A stretch of DNA of 37,364 nucleotides from an uncultured Parabacteroides sp. (GTDB taxonomy: Bacteria; Bacteroidota; Bacteroidia; Bacteroidales; Tannerellaceae): positions 1 through 37,364 of the forward strand of contig CALCST010000007.1 in assembly GCA_937894065.1 (NCBI GenBank). The letters are read 5' to 3'. This document shows, in pieces, positions 9,364 through 17,723 of this stretch. Both the position numbers and the translations under genes were made by a program. The stretch's first letter is position 1, and each line of letters opens with the position of its first letter. The notes below the pieces were generated by a model, which had not been told where the DNA came from, made no database searches, and saw only the letters and a program-made list of their open reading frames with translations.

Positions 9364-11949
9364 TCACTTATTGAAAAATATTTGATTATCACCTTTTGGT
9401 GTAATGTCTATTTTATCCAATTCAACATCATGAACGTCATCAAAGACAAACGCAGGTCTGAAATCTTTATCTTTCAATGAAACTTTGATATTTTTCATCT
9501 TCAATCCCTTTGTATGCCTAACATAAAATGCCCATGAAGGAAGTTCTCCAAACATCGAATATTCCGGATAATGATTTATGTTTTCAGGAACACTTTCAAC
9601 TCTCCATGTCGGGATATAAGCAATACCCTTCGAAGCTCGTCCCGGATAAACAATCTCTATATCCTCAATAGTAACATTCTCAACATAGTTTCCCGGTATT
9701 CCCGTAATAGATGAAGGTATCGGATTATGAGGGAAAGACAATCTCGGACCTTTCATATCATAGTTTATGTCTGCATCTTCATAAGGCACTTCAACTTTCA
9801 TCTTTCCGATATATACGTTCTTTATTGAGCCAGGTTTTCCTCTGCGGTTACCAACACGTATAAAAATTGCATTACCTGTATTTTCGGCAACAACATTCTC
9901 AACATGAACTCCATCAATGAATCCTCCGTCAACAGCTTCAATAGCTATAGCAGAACGATATGTGTCCTTTACCTTTATCCTTTCTATTTTCGTATTTTTG
10001 AAACCGCCCCACGAAGCCGTACCGAACTTCACCGCACTTGCGCTTGTCACAATCTCACAATCTGCTATATAAATTGAATCATTATAATATCCCGGATAGT
10101 AAGATTTAAGGCATATTCCGTCGTCAGCCGTATTCACATAGCAGTTCGTAACCCTCACATTCCGGCAATCTGTTATATCCATTCCATCGTTATTCCAGTA
10201 AGCACGGCTTTCAACTTTCAAACCATCAAGAACCAAGTTTCTGCATATTTCGTATGTCTGCACCCAGCATGCCGAATTCTTTATGTTGATTCCACGCACT
10301 TCAACATTATTACACATCATGAAATTAATAATCTTCGGTCTGAACCTTTCACCCATCCTGCTGGAATAGTTGCTGTCAACCCTTTCTCCAATATGATGAA
10401 GGCTGTCACCATACAAAGCTAACTCACGTCCCTGACCGTCAATAGTTCCTTTGCCTGTTATTGAAAAATTTTCTGCGCCATAAGCCAAAAGCAAAGCCAG
10501 TTTGGAATTATCAGCACTGTTAGGAGAAACTGGGGCTCCCTCAGGTTCTAAAGTAGTATAGTGATATGGGTTAACACTACCCAACAATACAGCATTCTCT
10601 TCCAGACGAAGATGAACATTATTTTTCATCACCAGACTGCCGGACAGAAATTTACCTTCCGGAATTACAACCATACCACCATTCGAAGCTGAAGCTTTAT
10701 CAATAGCTTTCTGTATGGCTTCAGTATTCAATGTAGTTCCATCACCTTTGGCTCCAAAATCTCTTACATCAAAAACTTTGCTTTTTTCAGGTGAATCAAA
10801 GAAACGTTTTCTATATTCCTTCATTTCACTTTCAAAAACACTTGACGGATAATCATACATCTTCACAAAGTCTTTGATTGCCTTATCACTGTTATCCTTT
10901 TTCATTCCCTTATATGGGATATATGGAGATCCTGAAAGGTCATTTTTCCAGTCTGAGTTATACCAACTGGCAACCCATGCCACACGTCCTGCTTCCGGAT
11001 TATCCACCAATATATCCCACACATACTTAGTCCAAAAGTCAGGATATTGCTGGGGATAACGTGGAACACCATCGTCCGTTGGTCTGCAACCTACCTCCGT
11101 CCATGCAGCAACTTTATCATGCTCTGCCGCATAGTTACATATCTTTGTAAGATTCTCAATTAATTTTTCTTTTGGGTAATAATCCGTCAACCCTGGCTCA
11201 TAAATATCCAGACCGATTATATCAACATAGTCGTCACCTGGATAAAACGAAAAATCAGCATATTTGTCTGGCGCCCAGCAATACAACACATTGTCAACAC
11301 CATTCTTTCTCAAATAGTCAACAGTCAGTCTGAACAGTTTCTTATAATTTTCTGCGCCAATCTGCGCGCCCCACCAGAACCATTCTCCTGTCATTTCGTG
11401 AAACGGTCTGAACACAACCGGACAACCGATTTCTTTAAATAAAGGTATAGCATACTTATCATATCTGTCAAGATACCAATCCAGAATTTTGTTTGTATTT
11501 CTGTCCGGATTTGAAATAATTTCAGAAGCCAAATCATAATCCGCACTTTTCTGCCCGTTCTTCATTGCATAGAATGAATTTGAATGTGGGCCTTTCAAAT
11601 GCCAGCAGTAACCTATCACCGCACCTCTTTCCCATGCAGCCTTCATAGCCACAACATCATATCTGTGGAAAGCTGTATCTTGCTCATACCACATAAAATC
11701 ACTTTCATGAAATGCCGGATGATCACCAGTAATATCCTTGCAGTCGGAAGTATTATAATTACTGTTCAATGGTCCCTCTGTAAATCCTATTGTCGTAGGA
11801 TTTGCCATGCCAAACATTATCTTTCTCTCATCAACCATTTGCTTCAGCATGGCATACAATTTTTCTGTTTCCCCATTCTTCACAGAAACAGTCTGTGCAC
11901 ACACATAATCGGCAAAACAACAAAGCAGAATAAATATCAGTCTTTTCAT
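9364..11949 (-). CDS. Two-domain glycosidase: GH26 (mannanase-like) fused to GH28 (pectinase-like)
   Basis: An 861-residue exported protein (signal peptide ending near VCAQ, residue 19). Residues about 25-370 are a GH26 barrel: RPFHEMTGEWFWWGA carries the acid/base Glu185 and AAWTEVG the nucleophile Glu285. Residues about 390-861 are a GH28 beta-helix starting VFDVRDFGAKGDG, with NNDGMD (Asp588), ADD (Asp609-Asp610) and Lys615. As in the neighbouring GH28, GHG and RIK are replaced (KFGTASWGGF, FIRVGNR). Known GH26 members are beta-mannanases or mixed-linkage glucanases; GH28 members cleave galacturonan or rhamnogalacturonan. The join has a short linker and no frameshift, so the fusion is real in this sequence. 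It is monocistronic, with its own -7 box and terminator. Confidence 0.88.
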   Translation of the reverse strand: MKRLIFILLCCFADYVCAQTVSVKNGETEKLYAMLKQMVDERKIMFGMANPTTIGFTEGPLNSNYNTSDCKDITGDHPAFHESDFMWYEQDTAFHRYDVVAMKAAWERGAVIGYCWHLKGPHSNSFYAMKNGQKSADYDLASEIISNPDRNTNKILDWYLDRYDKYAIPLFKEIGCPVVFRPFHEMTGEWFWWGAQIGAENYKKLFRLTVDYLRKNGVDNVLYCWAPDKYADFSFYPGDDYVDIIGLDIYEPGLTDYYPKEKLIENLTKICNYAAEHDKVAAWTEVGCRPTDDGVPRYPQQYPDFWTKYVWDILVDNPEAGRVAWVASWYNSDWKNDLSGSPYIPYKGMKKDNSDKAIKDFVKMYDYPSSVFESEMKEYRKRFFDSPEKSKVFDVRDFGAKGDGTTLNTEAIQKAIDKASASNGGMVVIPEGKFLSGSLVMKNNVHLRLEENAVLLGSVNPYHYTTLEPEGAPVSPNSADNSKLALLLAYGAENFSITGKGTIDGQGRELALYGDSLHHIGERVDSNYSSRMGERFRPKIINFMMCNNVEVRGINIKNSACWVQTYEICRNLVLDGLKVESRAYWNNDGMDITDCRNVRVTNCYVNTADDGICLKSYYPGYYNDSIYIADCEIVTSASAVKFGTASWGGFKNTKIERIKVKDTYRSAIAIEAVDGGFIDGVHVENVVAENTGNAIFIRVGNRRGKPGSIKNVYIGKMKVEVPYEDADINYDMKGPRLSFPHNPIPSSITGIPGNYVENVTIEDIEIVYPGRASKGIAYIPTWRVESVPENINHYPEYSMFGELPSWAFYVRHTKGLKMKNIKVSLKDKDFRPAFVFDDVHDVELDKIDITPKGDNQIFFNK

Positions 11950-12094
11950 ATATTATTATTTTTATAAATATAAGACGAAACAAAGTCAGATAATAACAAT
12001 ACATATACTATCAATACAACTTAATCAAGTCTGATAAAATATTAACGTTTAATATCATTCATATAAAACTCAAAATCATATAATAGAATCTATG

Positions 12095-12102
12095 CAAAGA
12101 TA
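12095..12102 (-). promoter_or_regulatory. -7 promoter element of the GH26-GH28 gene
   Basis: TATCTTTG on the minus strand is an exact TAnnTTTG match and gives a leader of about 140 bases. No -33 TTTG stands at the right distance, as for the GH43 promoter. The rest of the 321-bp gap (11950-12270) holds the paired repeats and the lpxA terminator, and no gene. Confidence 0.55.
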
Positions 12103-12176
12103 TTATATATGGCAATAATAAAAATCACAACTTCAATTCTAAAACTATTAATTATGTTCCTACTATTACACTACAG

Positions 12177-12206
12177 GTAACAAAAGTTTAAATATATGTA
12201 ACAAAA
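12177..12206. promoter_or_regulatory. Paired GTAACAAAA repeats, candidate HTCS operator
   Basis: GTAACAAAA occurs at 12177-12185 and 12198-12206, 21 bp apart. Read on the minus strand the cores are TGTTAC, as in the pair at 5112-5141, and the sequence around them is also similar. The orientation relative to the downstream gene is opposite and the distance to the -7 box is larger (about 75-104 bp), which weakens the link. Confidence 0.35.
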
Positions 12207-12248
12207 AACAAGAGCTGGAATCTTGTTGCTAAAACAAGCTCCAGCTCT
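12203..12248 (-). terminator. Intrinsic terminator after lpxA
   Basis: On the minus strand AGAGCTGGAGCTTGTT (12248-12233) pairs with the complement at 12227-12211 through a 9-bp GC-rich outer stem and a 6-bp inner stem with a small bulge. A T run follows at 12208-12203. It ends the efflux/lpxA operon 23 bases after the lpxA stop. Confidence 0.8.
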
Positions 12249-12270
12249 CATCCATAAATATATCAGTATA

Positions 12271-13041
12271 TTATTCTCTAATAATACCAAGTTTTGATTC
12301 CTCTACAAACTTAACTATATGTTCTATTTCCTCGCTTGAAGGAACCTGATCCTTTATCATAAGAAGAGAATCAAATATACTAGCATTACTCTGATAAATA
12401 ATTCTGTAAGCATGACCAATATGCTTGATAATCTTTTCATCAAATCCTTCGTGCTGCAATACATAAGCATTGACACCATAATATGATGTTGGCTCTTTTG
12501 CCGCAACTATATAAGGAGGAATGTCCTGACGGAAACGGCATCCTGTCTGAATCATTGACCAGCAACCTACTCGACATCCCTGACTCATCAGCACATTACC
12601 GCAGAAGATAACATAGTCCTCAAGTACACAATTTCCGGATAATTTACTGCCATAGCCAATAACACAATTATTACCTACAACTGTATCATGCGAAACATGT
12701 ACTCCTTCATGAATAAAATTATTATTACCAATTTGAGTTTTACCTTCTGCAAAGGTTGCTCTATTGATAACAACATTCTCACGTATGACATTATTGTCTC
12801 CGATCCAAAGCAAAGTGTCATCACCTTTGTATCTGAAATCCTGAGGTTCTGCTCCCAGCACCGCATGCTGAAAAACCCTGTTGTTTTTCCCCAAACGTGT
12901 ACCACTCAAAACGCTGGCATAAGGCATAATCTCACAATTATCTCCAATTTCAACGTTTTTATCGATATAGGCAAAAGGATGAACTTTTACATTCTCCCCA
13001 ATTTTTGCGCTAGAATCAACATAAGCTAATGGACTAATCAT
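12271..13041 (-). CDS. lpxA: Acyl-ACP--UDP-N-acetylglucosamine O-acyltransferase (LpxA-type)
   Basis: A 256-residue left-handed beta-helix protein with hexapeptide repeats (about residues 1-185) and an alpha-helical C-terminal part. It transfers the first hydroxyacyl chain to UDP-GlcNAc in lipid A synthesis in the cytosol. LpxA marks are PQDFRYKGD (66-74), IRENVVINRAT and HVSHD (115-119), where His118 aligns with catalytic His125 of the E. coli enzyme. The usual lpx partners (lpxC-fabZ, lpxD, lpxB) are not adjacent; the gene follows the efflux outer-membrane factor by 19 bases and is probably cotranscribed with it. Bacteroidales can carry a second LpxA-like gene, so this could be a paralogue with a different acyl or sugar preference. 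The family is certain, the paralogue question open. Confidence 0.85.
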   Translation of the reverse strand: MISPLAYVDSSAKIGENVKVHPFAYIDKNVEIGDNCEIMPYASVLSGTRLGKNNRVFQHAVLGAEPQDFRYKGDDTLLWIGDNNVIRENVVINRATFAEGKTQIGNNNFIHEGVHVSHDTVVGNNCVIGYGSKLSGNCVLEDYVIFCGNVLMSQGCRVGCWSMIQTGCRFRQDIPPYIVAAKEPTSYYGVNAYVLQHEGFDEKIIKHIGHAYRIIYQSNASIFDSLLMIKDQVPSSEEIEHIVKFVEESKLGIIRE

Positions 13042-13060
13042 AACATTATTATTTTAAAGG

Positions 13061-14458
13061 TTATTCTCTGCCACCACCTAATGCGCTATACAGGTTTATT
13101 ACAGCCTGCATTCGCTGTATGTTGTCAGAAACTTCTGTTAATTGAGCACTTAACAAACTCTGTTGAGCTGTCAAAATCTCAAGATAGCTTGCGCTTCCGC
13201 TCTGGAAAAGGTCTTTTGTATATACAGCAGCTTTTTCCAACTGTTCAATCTGAGCTTTGTCCTCAACAAGTTTTTTATTAGTAGCATCATAAAGATGGAG
13301 AGCATCACTCACTTCTTTGCCAGCTTCAAGAATAGTTTGCTGATAATTCATCTTAGCAATTTCCTCTTCAGCTTTTGATACTTTCAAATTGGCAATAAGT
13401 TTACCGTTATTGAAAATCGGTTGAGCCAAAGATGCTAAAGCCTGGAACATAAACTGGCCAGGATTTGAAACAGTAATTCCTGAACCATTTGTCCAACCGG
13501 CTGTTGCAGTAATATTAAGTCCCGGATAAAATGCAGCTCTAGCCTTATTTGTAGTATAGTAAGCACTTGCCAAGGTCATTTCAGCAACCTTAACATCCGG
13601 ACGATTTTCAAGGAGTTGCAAAGGAACACCTGTTGTCAAATCTTCAGGCATTACCTGTTCTTCCAATGTGCCTCTTTCAATTCTCTGAGGAGCTTTTGCC
13701 AACAATACAGACAATGAATTCTCAACTTCACGCACCTGTCTGTTGAGCTCAATCAAAGAAGCTGAAACCTGATGATAAACAGCGCGGATCTGAGCTACTG
13801 CTGCTTCAGTTGTCATTCCGGCTATTTTCATAGCTTCCATTGCGCGTACATTCTCCTTATAGATATCAACTGTTTTAGAAGTTATGTCAACCTGCTTGTC
13901 AAGCATCAACAGCGTAAAATAAGTATTTGCTATACCGCAGATCAATTGTGAACGAACCGCCTGCTGCGCATATTTACTCTGCAAATAGGCTGCTTTCTGA
14001 CCTCTGCTGGCATTCAACAACTTACCAAACAAGTCAACTTCCCACGAAGCTGCAGCCGGCAATGTGTAAGCTTTAGCATAATCAGAGTTTCCAATTGTTG
14101 TAAGTGAACCCTGAGGAGCAAGATTTATTGACGGCAAGAAAGATAAACGAGCTGATGTAAGTAGCACTTTTGCTTCTTCAACACGCAGCACTGCTGCCTG
14201 CATATCAACATTATTTGCCAAACCTTCTTCAATCAGCGACTGAAGAATAGGATCGCGGAACACTTCTTTCCAAGGCAGACTACCAATATTTGCCGTATCA
14301 GAAACAGCCAAGGTATCAGTTTGAGAGATAGGATCTCTGTAAATACCATCGGCTGTAATATCTTCCGGACGGTCATATGCTTTGTAGATATGGCAACTAC
14401 TCAAAAGAGCAGTTGCACATACCATATAAATTATACTTCTTTTTTTCATCCTAATCAT
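13061..14458 (-). CDS. Outer-membrane factor lipoprotein of RND efflux (OprM/NodT type)
   Basis: A 465-residue TolC-like channel with a lipoprotein signal ending LLSSC (lipid on Cys22). Two outer-membrane-efflux repeats follow, with long coiled-coil helices (for example about 75-110 and 180-240) and the family's PDVKVAEMTLASA segment. It forms the outer-membrane exit duct of the tripartite pump. Its ATG overlaps the RND stop codon as ATGA (14455-14458), showing translational coupling. A second ATG three codons in (14449) is also possible. It lies third in the order adaptor, pump, exit duct. Confidence 0.93.
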   Translation of the reverse strand: MIRMKKRSIIYMVCATALLSSCHIYKAYDRPEDITADGIYRDPISQTDTLAVSDTANIGSLPWKEVFRDPILQSLIEEGLANNVDMQAAVLRVEEAKVLLTSARLSFLPSINLAPQGSLTTIGNSDYAKAYTLPAAASWEVDLFGKLLNASRGQKAAYLQSKYAQQAVRSQLICGIANTYFTLLMLDKQVDITSKTVDIYKENVRAMEAMKIAGMTTEAAVAQIRAVYHQVSASLIELNRQVREVENSLSVLLAKAPQRIERGTLEEQVMPEDLTTGVPLQLLENRPDVKVAEMTLASAYYTTNKARAAFYPGLNITATAGWTNGSGITVSNPGQFMFQALASLAQPIFNNGKLIANLKVSKAEEEIAKMNYQQTILEAGKEVSDALHLYDATNKKLVEDKAQIEQLEKAAVYTKDLFQSGSASYLEILTAQQSLLSAQLTEVSDNIQRMQAVINLYSALGGGRE

Positions 14459-17400
14459 TCTTTAGTGTGAGCATATTGTTCTATTTCCGTATTCATATCG
14501 CTATTATCCAAATCTGTCCATTCTATCGGTTTAATCTTTTCCTGGAGATACTGGAATATAACAAACAATACCGGAACAATAAATATCTGGAATATCATAC
14601 CTATCAACATACCACCAATAGAAGAAGCACCCAAAGTTCTATTACCATGAGCACCAGCCCCTGTAGCAATCAGCAAAGGTATCAAACCAACAATCATTGC
14701 CAAAGATGTCATAAGGATAGGACGTAAACGAGCTGCAGCACCAAGAACTGCTGCCCATGTAATACTCATACCCATTCTACGACGGTCAAGGGCAAACTCA
14801 ACGATAAGAATAGCATTCTTAGCCAAAAGACCCATCAACATAATCAAGGCAATCTGCATATAGATATCGTTAGACATTGAACCCAATATCATCTTTAACG
14901 CAGGGATGCTTCCTAAAGCTCCCATACCGTTAACAAACAAGAAGCTACCAAGCAAACCAAATGGTATTGATAACAATACAGACAGCGGCAAAATATAACT
15001 TTCATACTGTGCACTCAACAACAAATAAACGAAGACAAAACACAATACAAAGATAATAGCTGTTGAACTACCACTAGTCTGAGCTTCCTCACGCGCCATA
15101 CCACCAAGTTCGTAACCAAAACCGGCTGGCAAATTCTCTTTCGCTACCTCAGATATAGCCTGCAAAGCCTGTCCTGATGTATAACCTGAAGCTGGAGCAA
15201 CCATCACCTTAATTGAAGTGTAAAGGTTAAAACGACTGATAACATCAGGTCCGTAAACTTTAGTCAAAGAAACAAACTGAGTAATAGGAGCCATTTCGCC
15301 CTGGCTATTTCTTACCTTAATAGATTTAAGTGTCTCCATATTCTTCGTAGCATCCGGTTCTGCCTGAATCATTACACGATACATTTTACCGAAGCTATTA
15401 AAGTTTGAAGCATACAAACCACCGTAATAACCTTGCATAGTAGACAATATATCACTTGGACTGATTCCTGCTTTCTTACAAGCAGCTGCATCTATATCAA
15501 GCATATACTGAGGGAAACTTGGGTTAAATGTTGTTTGAGCACGACCAATTTCCGGACGACGCATCAAAGCATCCATATATTCATGAACGATTTCATTAAA
15601 CCTATTCAAATCACCACCGGTTTTATCCTGCATATTCAACTCAATATCACTTGAAGCTGAATAACCCGGAATCATTGGAGGAGCAAAGAACAATACCTGT
15701 GCATCCTTTACAACTTTTTGAGAACGCATAAACAATGTTCCAACAACAACATCTGAATTCTGCATTAATGAACGTTCTTCCCAGTCTTTCAATTTAATAA
15801 TGAATGAACCATAAGAAGGACCTTGACCACCAATGAAACTAAAACCAGAAACTAATGTTCTAGACTGTACTGCAGGTTCTGCAGCTACAAGGCTATCAAC
15901 ACGCTGAAGTATTTCCAAAGCTCTTTCCTGTGATGTTCCAGGAGGCAATGTAACAGCACCCATAATTGTTCCGGTATCTTCATTTGGAACCATTCCTGTC
16001 GGTGTTCGCTGCATAAATACAACAAGCAATACTATTGAAGCTATAACAATACCGATAGAAAGCACTTTCTTCTGGATAAAGAATACGATTCTTTTCTTAT
16101 AACTTGCCAACAAAGTATCATAAGCAGCATTAAATGATGTATGGAAACGAGAAATAAAAGATTTCTTCTTTCCTTCTTCATGTTCATCATGTGGTTTAAG
16201 GAAGATAGCACACAATGCTGGAGACAATGTCAAAGCGTTCAATGCAGAGAATCCGATTGAGATAGCCATTGTCAAACCAAACTGACGGTAGAATGTACCG
16301 GCCGTACCACCCATGAAACTTACAGGAATAAACACGGACATCATTACAAGTGTAATTGAAACGATAGCACCACCCAATTCACTCATGGCGTCAATTGAAG
16401 CCTGTTTAACTGACTTATATCCTTGGTCGAGCTTAGCATGCACACCTTCGACGACGACTATGGCATCATCCACAACAATCGCAATCGCCAACACCATAGC
16501 AGACAAAGTCAACAAGTTCAAGCTGAATCCCATAAGCTTCAACATAAAGAACGTACCAATCAATGCAACCGGAATTGCAATTGCCGGAATCAATGTTGAA
16601 CGCATATCCTGCAAGAAGATATACACCACAATAAATACAAGAATAAACGCCTCTATCAAAGTCTTAACGACCTCATGTATTGAAGCAAACAAGAAGTCAT
16701 TAGCATTCTGTGCAATATTTATAGCCAAACCTTCCGGCAAGGACTTTTCTGCATTTGCCAAAACTACTTCCAAATCAGAAATTGTTTCGGTTGCGTTAGT
16801 TCCTGCCATCTGATAAACGATACAAGATACAGCCTTATGACCGTTTACTCTGTTGATAAATGAATAAGTAAGACGGCCAAGTTCCAATTCAGCTACATCT
16901 GTCAATCTTAACAAATTTCCATCAGGAAGAGCTTTGATTACAATGTTTTCAAATTCGCTAGGTTTCTGCAAACGTCCTTTATACTTAATTGTATATTGGA
17001 AAGTTTGATTACCTCTCTCACCAAATTGACCAGGAGCTGCTTCGATATTCTGTTCTGCCAGAACACCAGCAATATCACTTGGAACGAGATTATACTGTGC
17101 CATGATATCTGGTTTAAGCCAAATACGCATAGAATAGTCAGTACCAAGCACATTCGCATCACCCACACCTTTTACACGTTTGATTTCCGGGATAAGGTTA
17201 ATGTTTGCATAGTTTTCAATAAATTCTGAAGAATACTGGTCCGTTTCATCATATATTGAAAACACCATCAACATTGAGTTCTGTCTTTTCTGAGTTGTAA
17301 CACCGACTTTTGTTACCTCTGCAGGCAAAAGACCTTGTGCCATTGAAACACGGTTCTGAACATTGACAGCAGCCATATCAGGGTCAGTTCCCTGGTTGAA

Positions 17401-17682
17401 GTAAACGTTAATATCAGCAGAACCTGTGTTCGTTGCAGAAGATGAAATATACATCATGTTTTCCACACCGTTAATCTGGTCTTCCAAAGGAGCGATAACA
17501 GAATTAAGTACGGCAGTGGCATTTGCTCCAGTATATGTTGCCCTCACGGAAACAGTAGGAGGAGCAATATCCGGATATTGAGTAATTGGCAAAGTGGCCA
17601 AACCAATTATACCCAAGATGACTATCAAAATTGAAATAACGGTTGATAGCACCGGACGGTTAATAAATCTATCTAGTTTCAT
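14455..17682 (-). CDS. RND multidrug efflux pump, HAE1 (AcrB/MexB) family
   Basis: A 1075-residue inner-membrane proton/drug antiporter. It has the N-terminal helix with FINRPVLSTVISILIV, the first porter domain with LPITQYPDIAPP, and the proton-relay pair Asp405-Asp406 in VVDDAIVVVEG, matching AcrB Asp407/408. Duplicated 6-helix halves and a C-terminal GLLAKNAILIVEFA block follow. Length fits the family. It sits 41 bases after the adaptor gene and overlaps the outer-membrane-factor gene by 4 bases. Substrates cannot be predicted; homologues export drugs, dyes and bile acids. No local repressor gene is present. Confidence 0.97.
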   Translation of the reverse strand: MKLDRFINRPVLSTVISILIVILGIIGLATLPITQYPDIAPPTVSVRATYTGANATAVLNSVIAPLEDQINGVENMMYISSSATNTGSADINVYFNQGTDPDMAAVNVQNRVSMAQGLLPAEVTKVGVTTQKRQNSMLMVFSIYDETDQYSSEFIENYANINLIPEIKRVKGVGDANVLGTDYSMRIWLKPDIMAQYNLVPSDIAGVLAEQNIEAAPGQFGERGNQTFQYTIKYKGRLQKPSEFENIVIKALPDGNLLRLTDVAELELGRLTYSFINRVNGHKAVSCIVYQMAGTNATETISDLEVVLANAEKSLPEGLAINIAQNANDFLFASIHEVVKTLIEAFILVFIVVYIFLQDMRSTLIPAIAIPVALIGTFFMLKLMGFSLNLLTLSAMVLAIAIVVDDAIVVVEGVHAKLDQGYKSVKQASIDAMSELGGAIVSITLVMMSVFIPVSFMGGTAGTFYRQFGLTMAISIGFSALNALTLSPALCAIFLKPHDEHEEGKKKSFISRFHTSFNAAYDTLLASYKKRIVFFIQKKVLSIGIVIASIVLLVVFMQRTPTGMVPNEDTGTIMGAVTLPPGTSQERALEILQRVDSLVAAEPAVQSRTLVSGFSFIGGQGPSYGSFIIKLKDWEERSLMQNSDVVVGTLFMRSQKVVKDAQVLFFAPPMIPGYSASSDIELNMQDKTGGDLNRFNEIVHEYMDALMRRPEIGRAQTTFNPSFPQYMLDIDAAACKKAGISPSDILSTMQGYYGGLYASNFNSFGKMYRVMIQAEPDATKNMETLKSIKVRNSQGEMAPITQFVSLTKVYGPDVISRFNLYTSIKVMVAPASGYTSGQALQAISEVAKENLPAGFGYELGGMAREEAQTSGSSTAIIFVLCFVFVYLLLSAQYESYILPLSVLLSIPFGLLGSFLFVNGMGALGSIPALKMILGSMSNDIYMQIALIMLMGLLAKNAILIVEFALDRRRMGMSITWAAVLGAAARLRPILMTSLAMIVGLIPLLIATGAGAHGNRTLGASSIGGMLIGMIFQIFIVPVLFVIFQYLQEKIKPIEWTDLDNSDMNTEIEQYAHTKE

Positions 17683-17723
17683 TCTCTAAAATCCTTTCAA
17701 TTATATAAAACGATATTGTTTAA

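Noticed and set aside
11584..11967. 127-codon open frame on the plus strand
   Set aside because: It is antisense to the GH26 domain start and has no recognisable domain.
16313..16813. 166-codon open frame on the plus strand
   Set aside because: It lies wholly antisense to the RND pump gene, whose motifs and length are intact. Its composition is that of a shadow frame.
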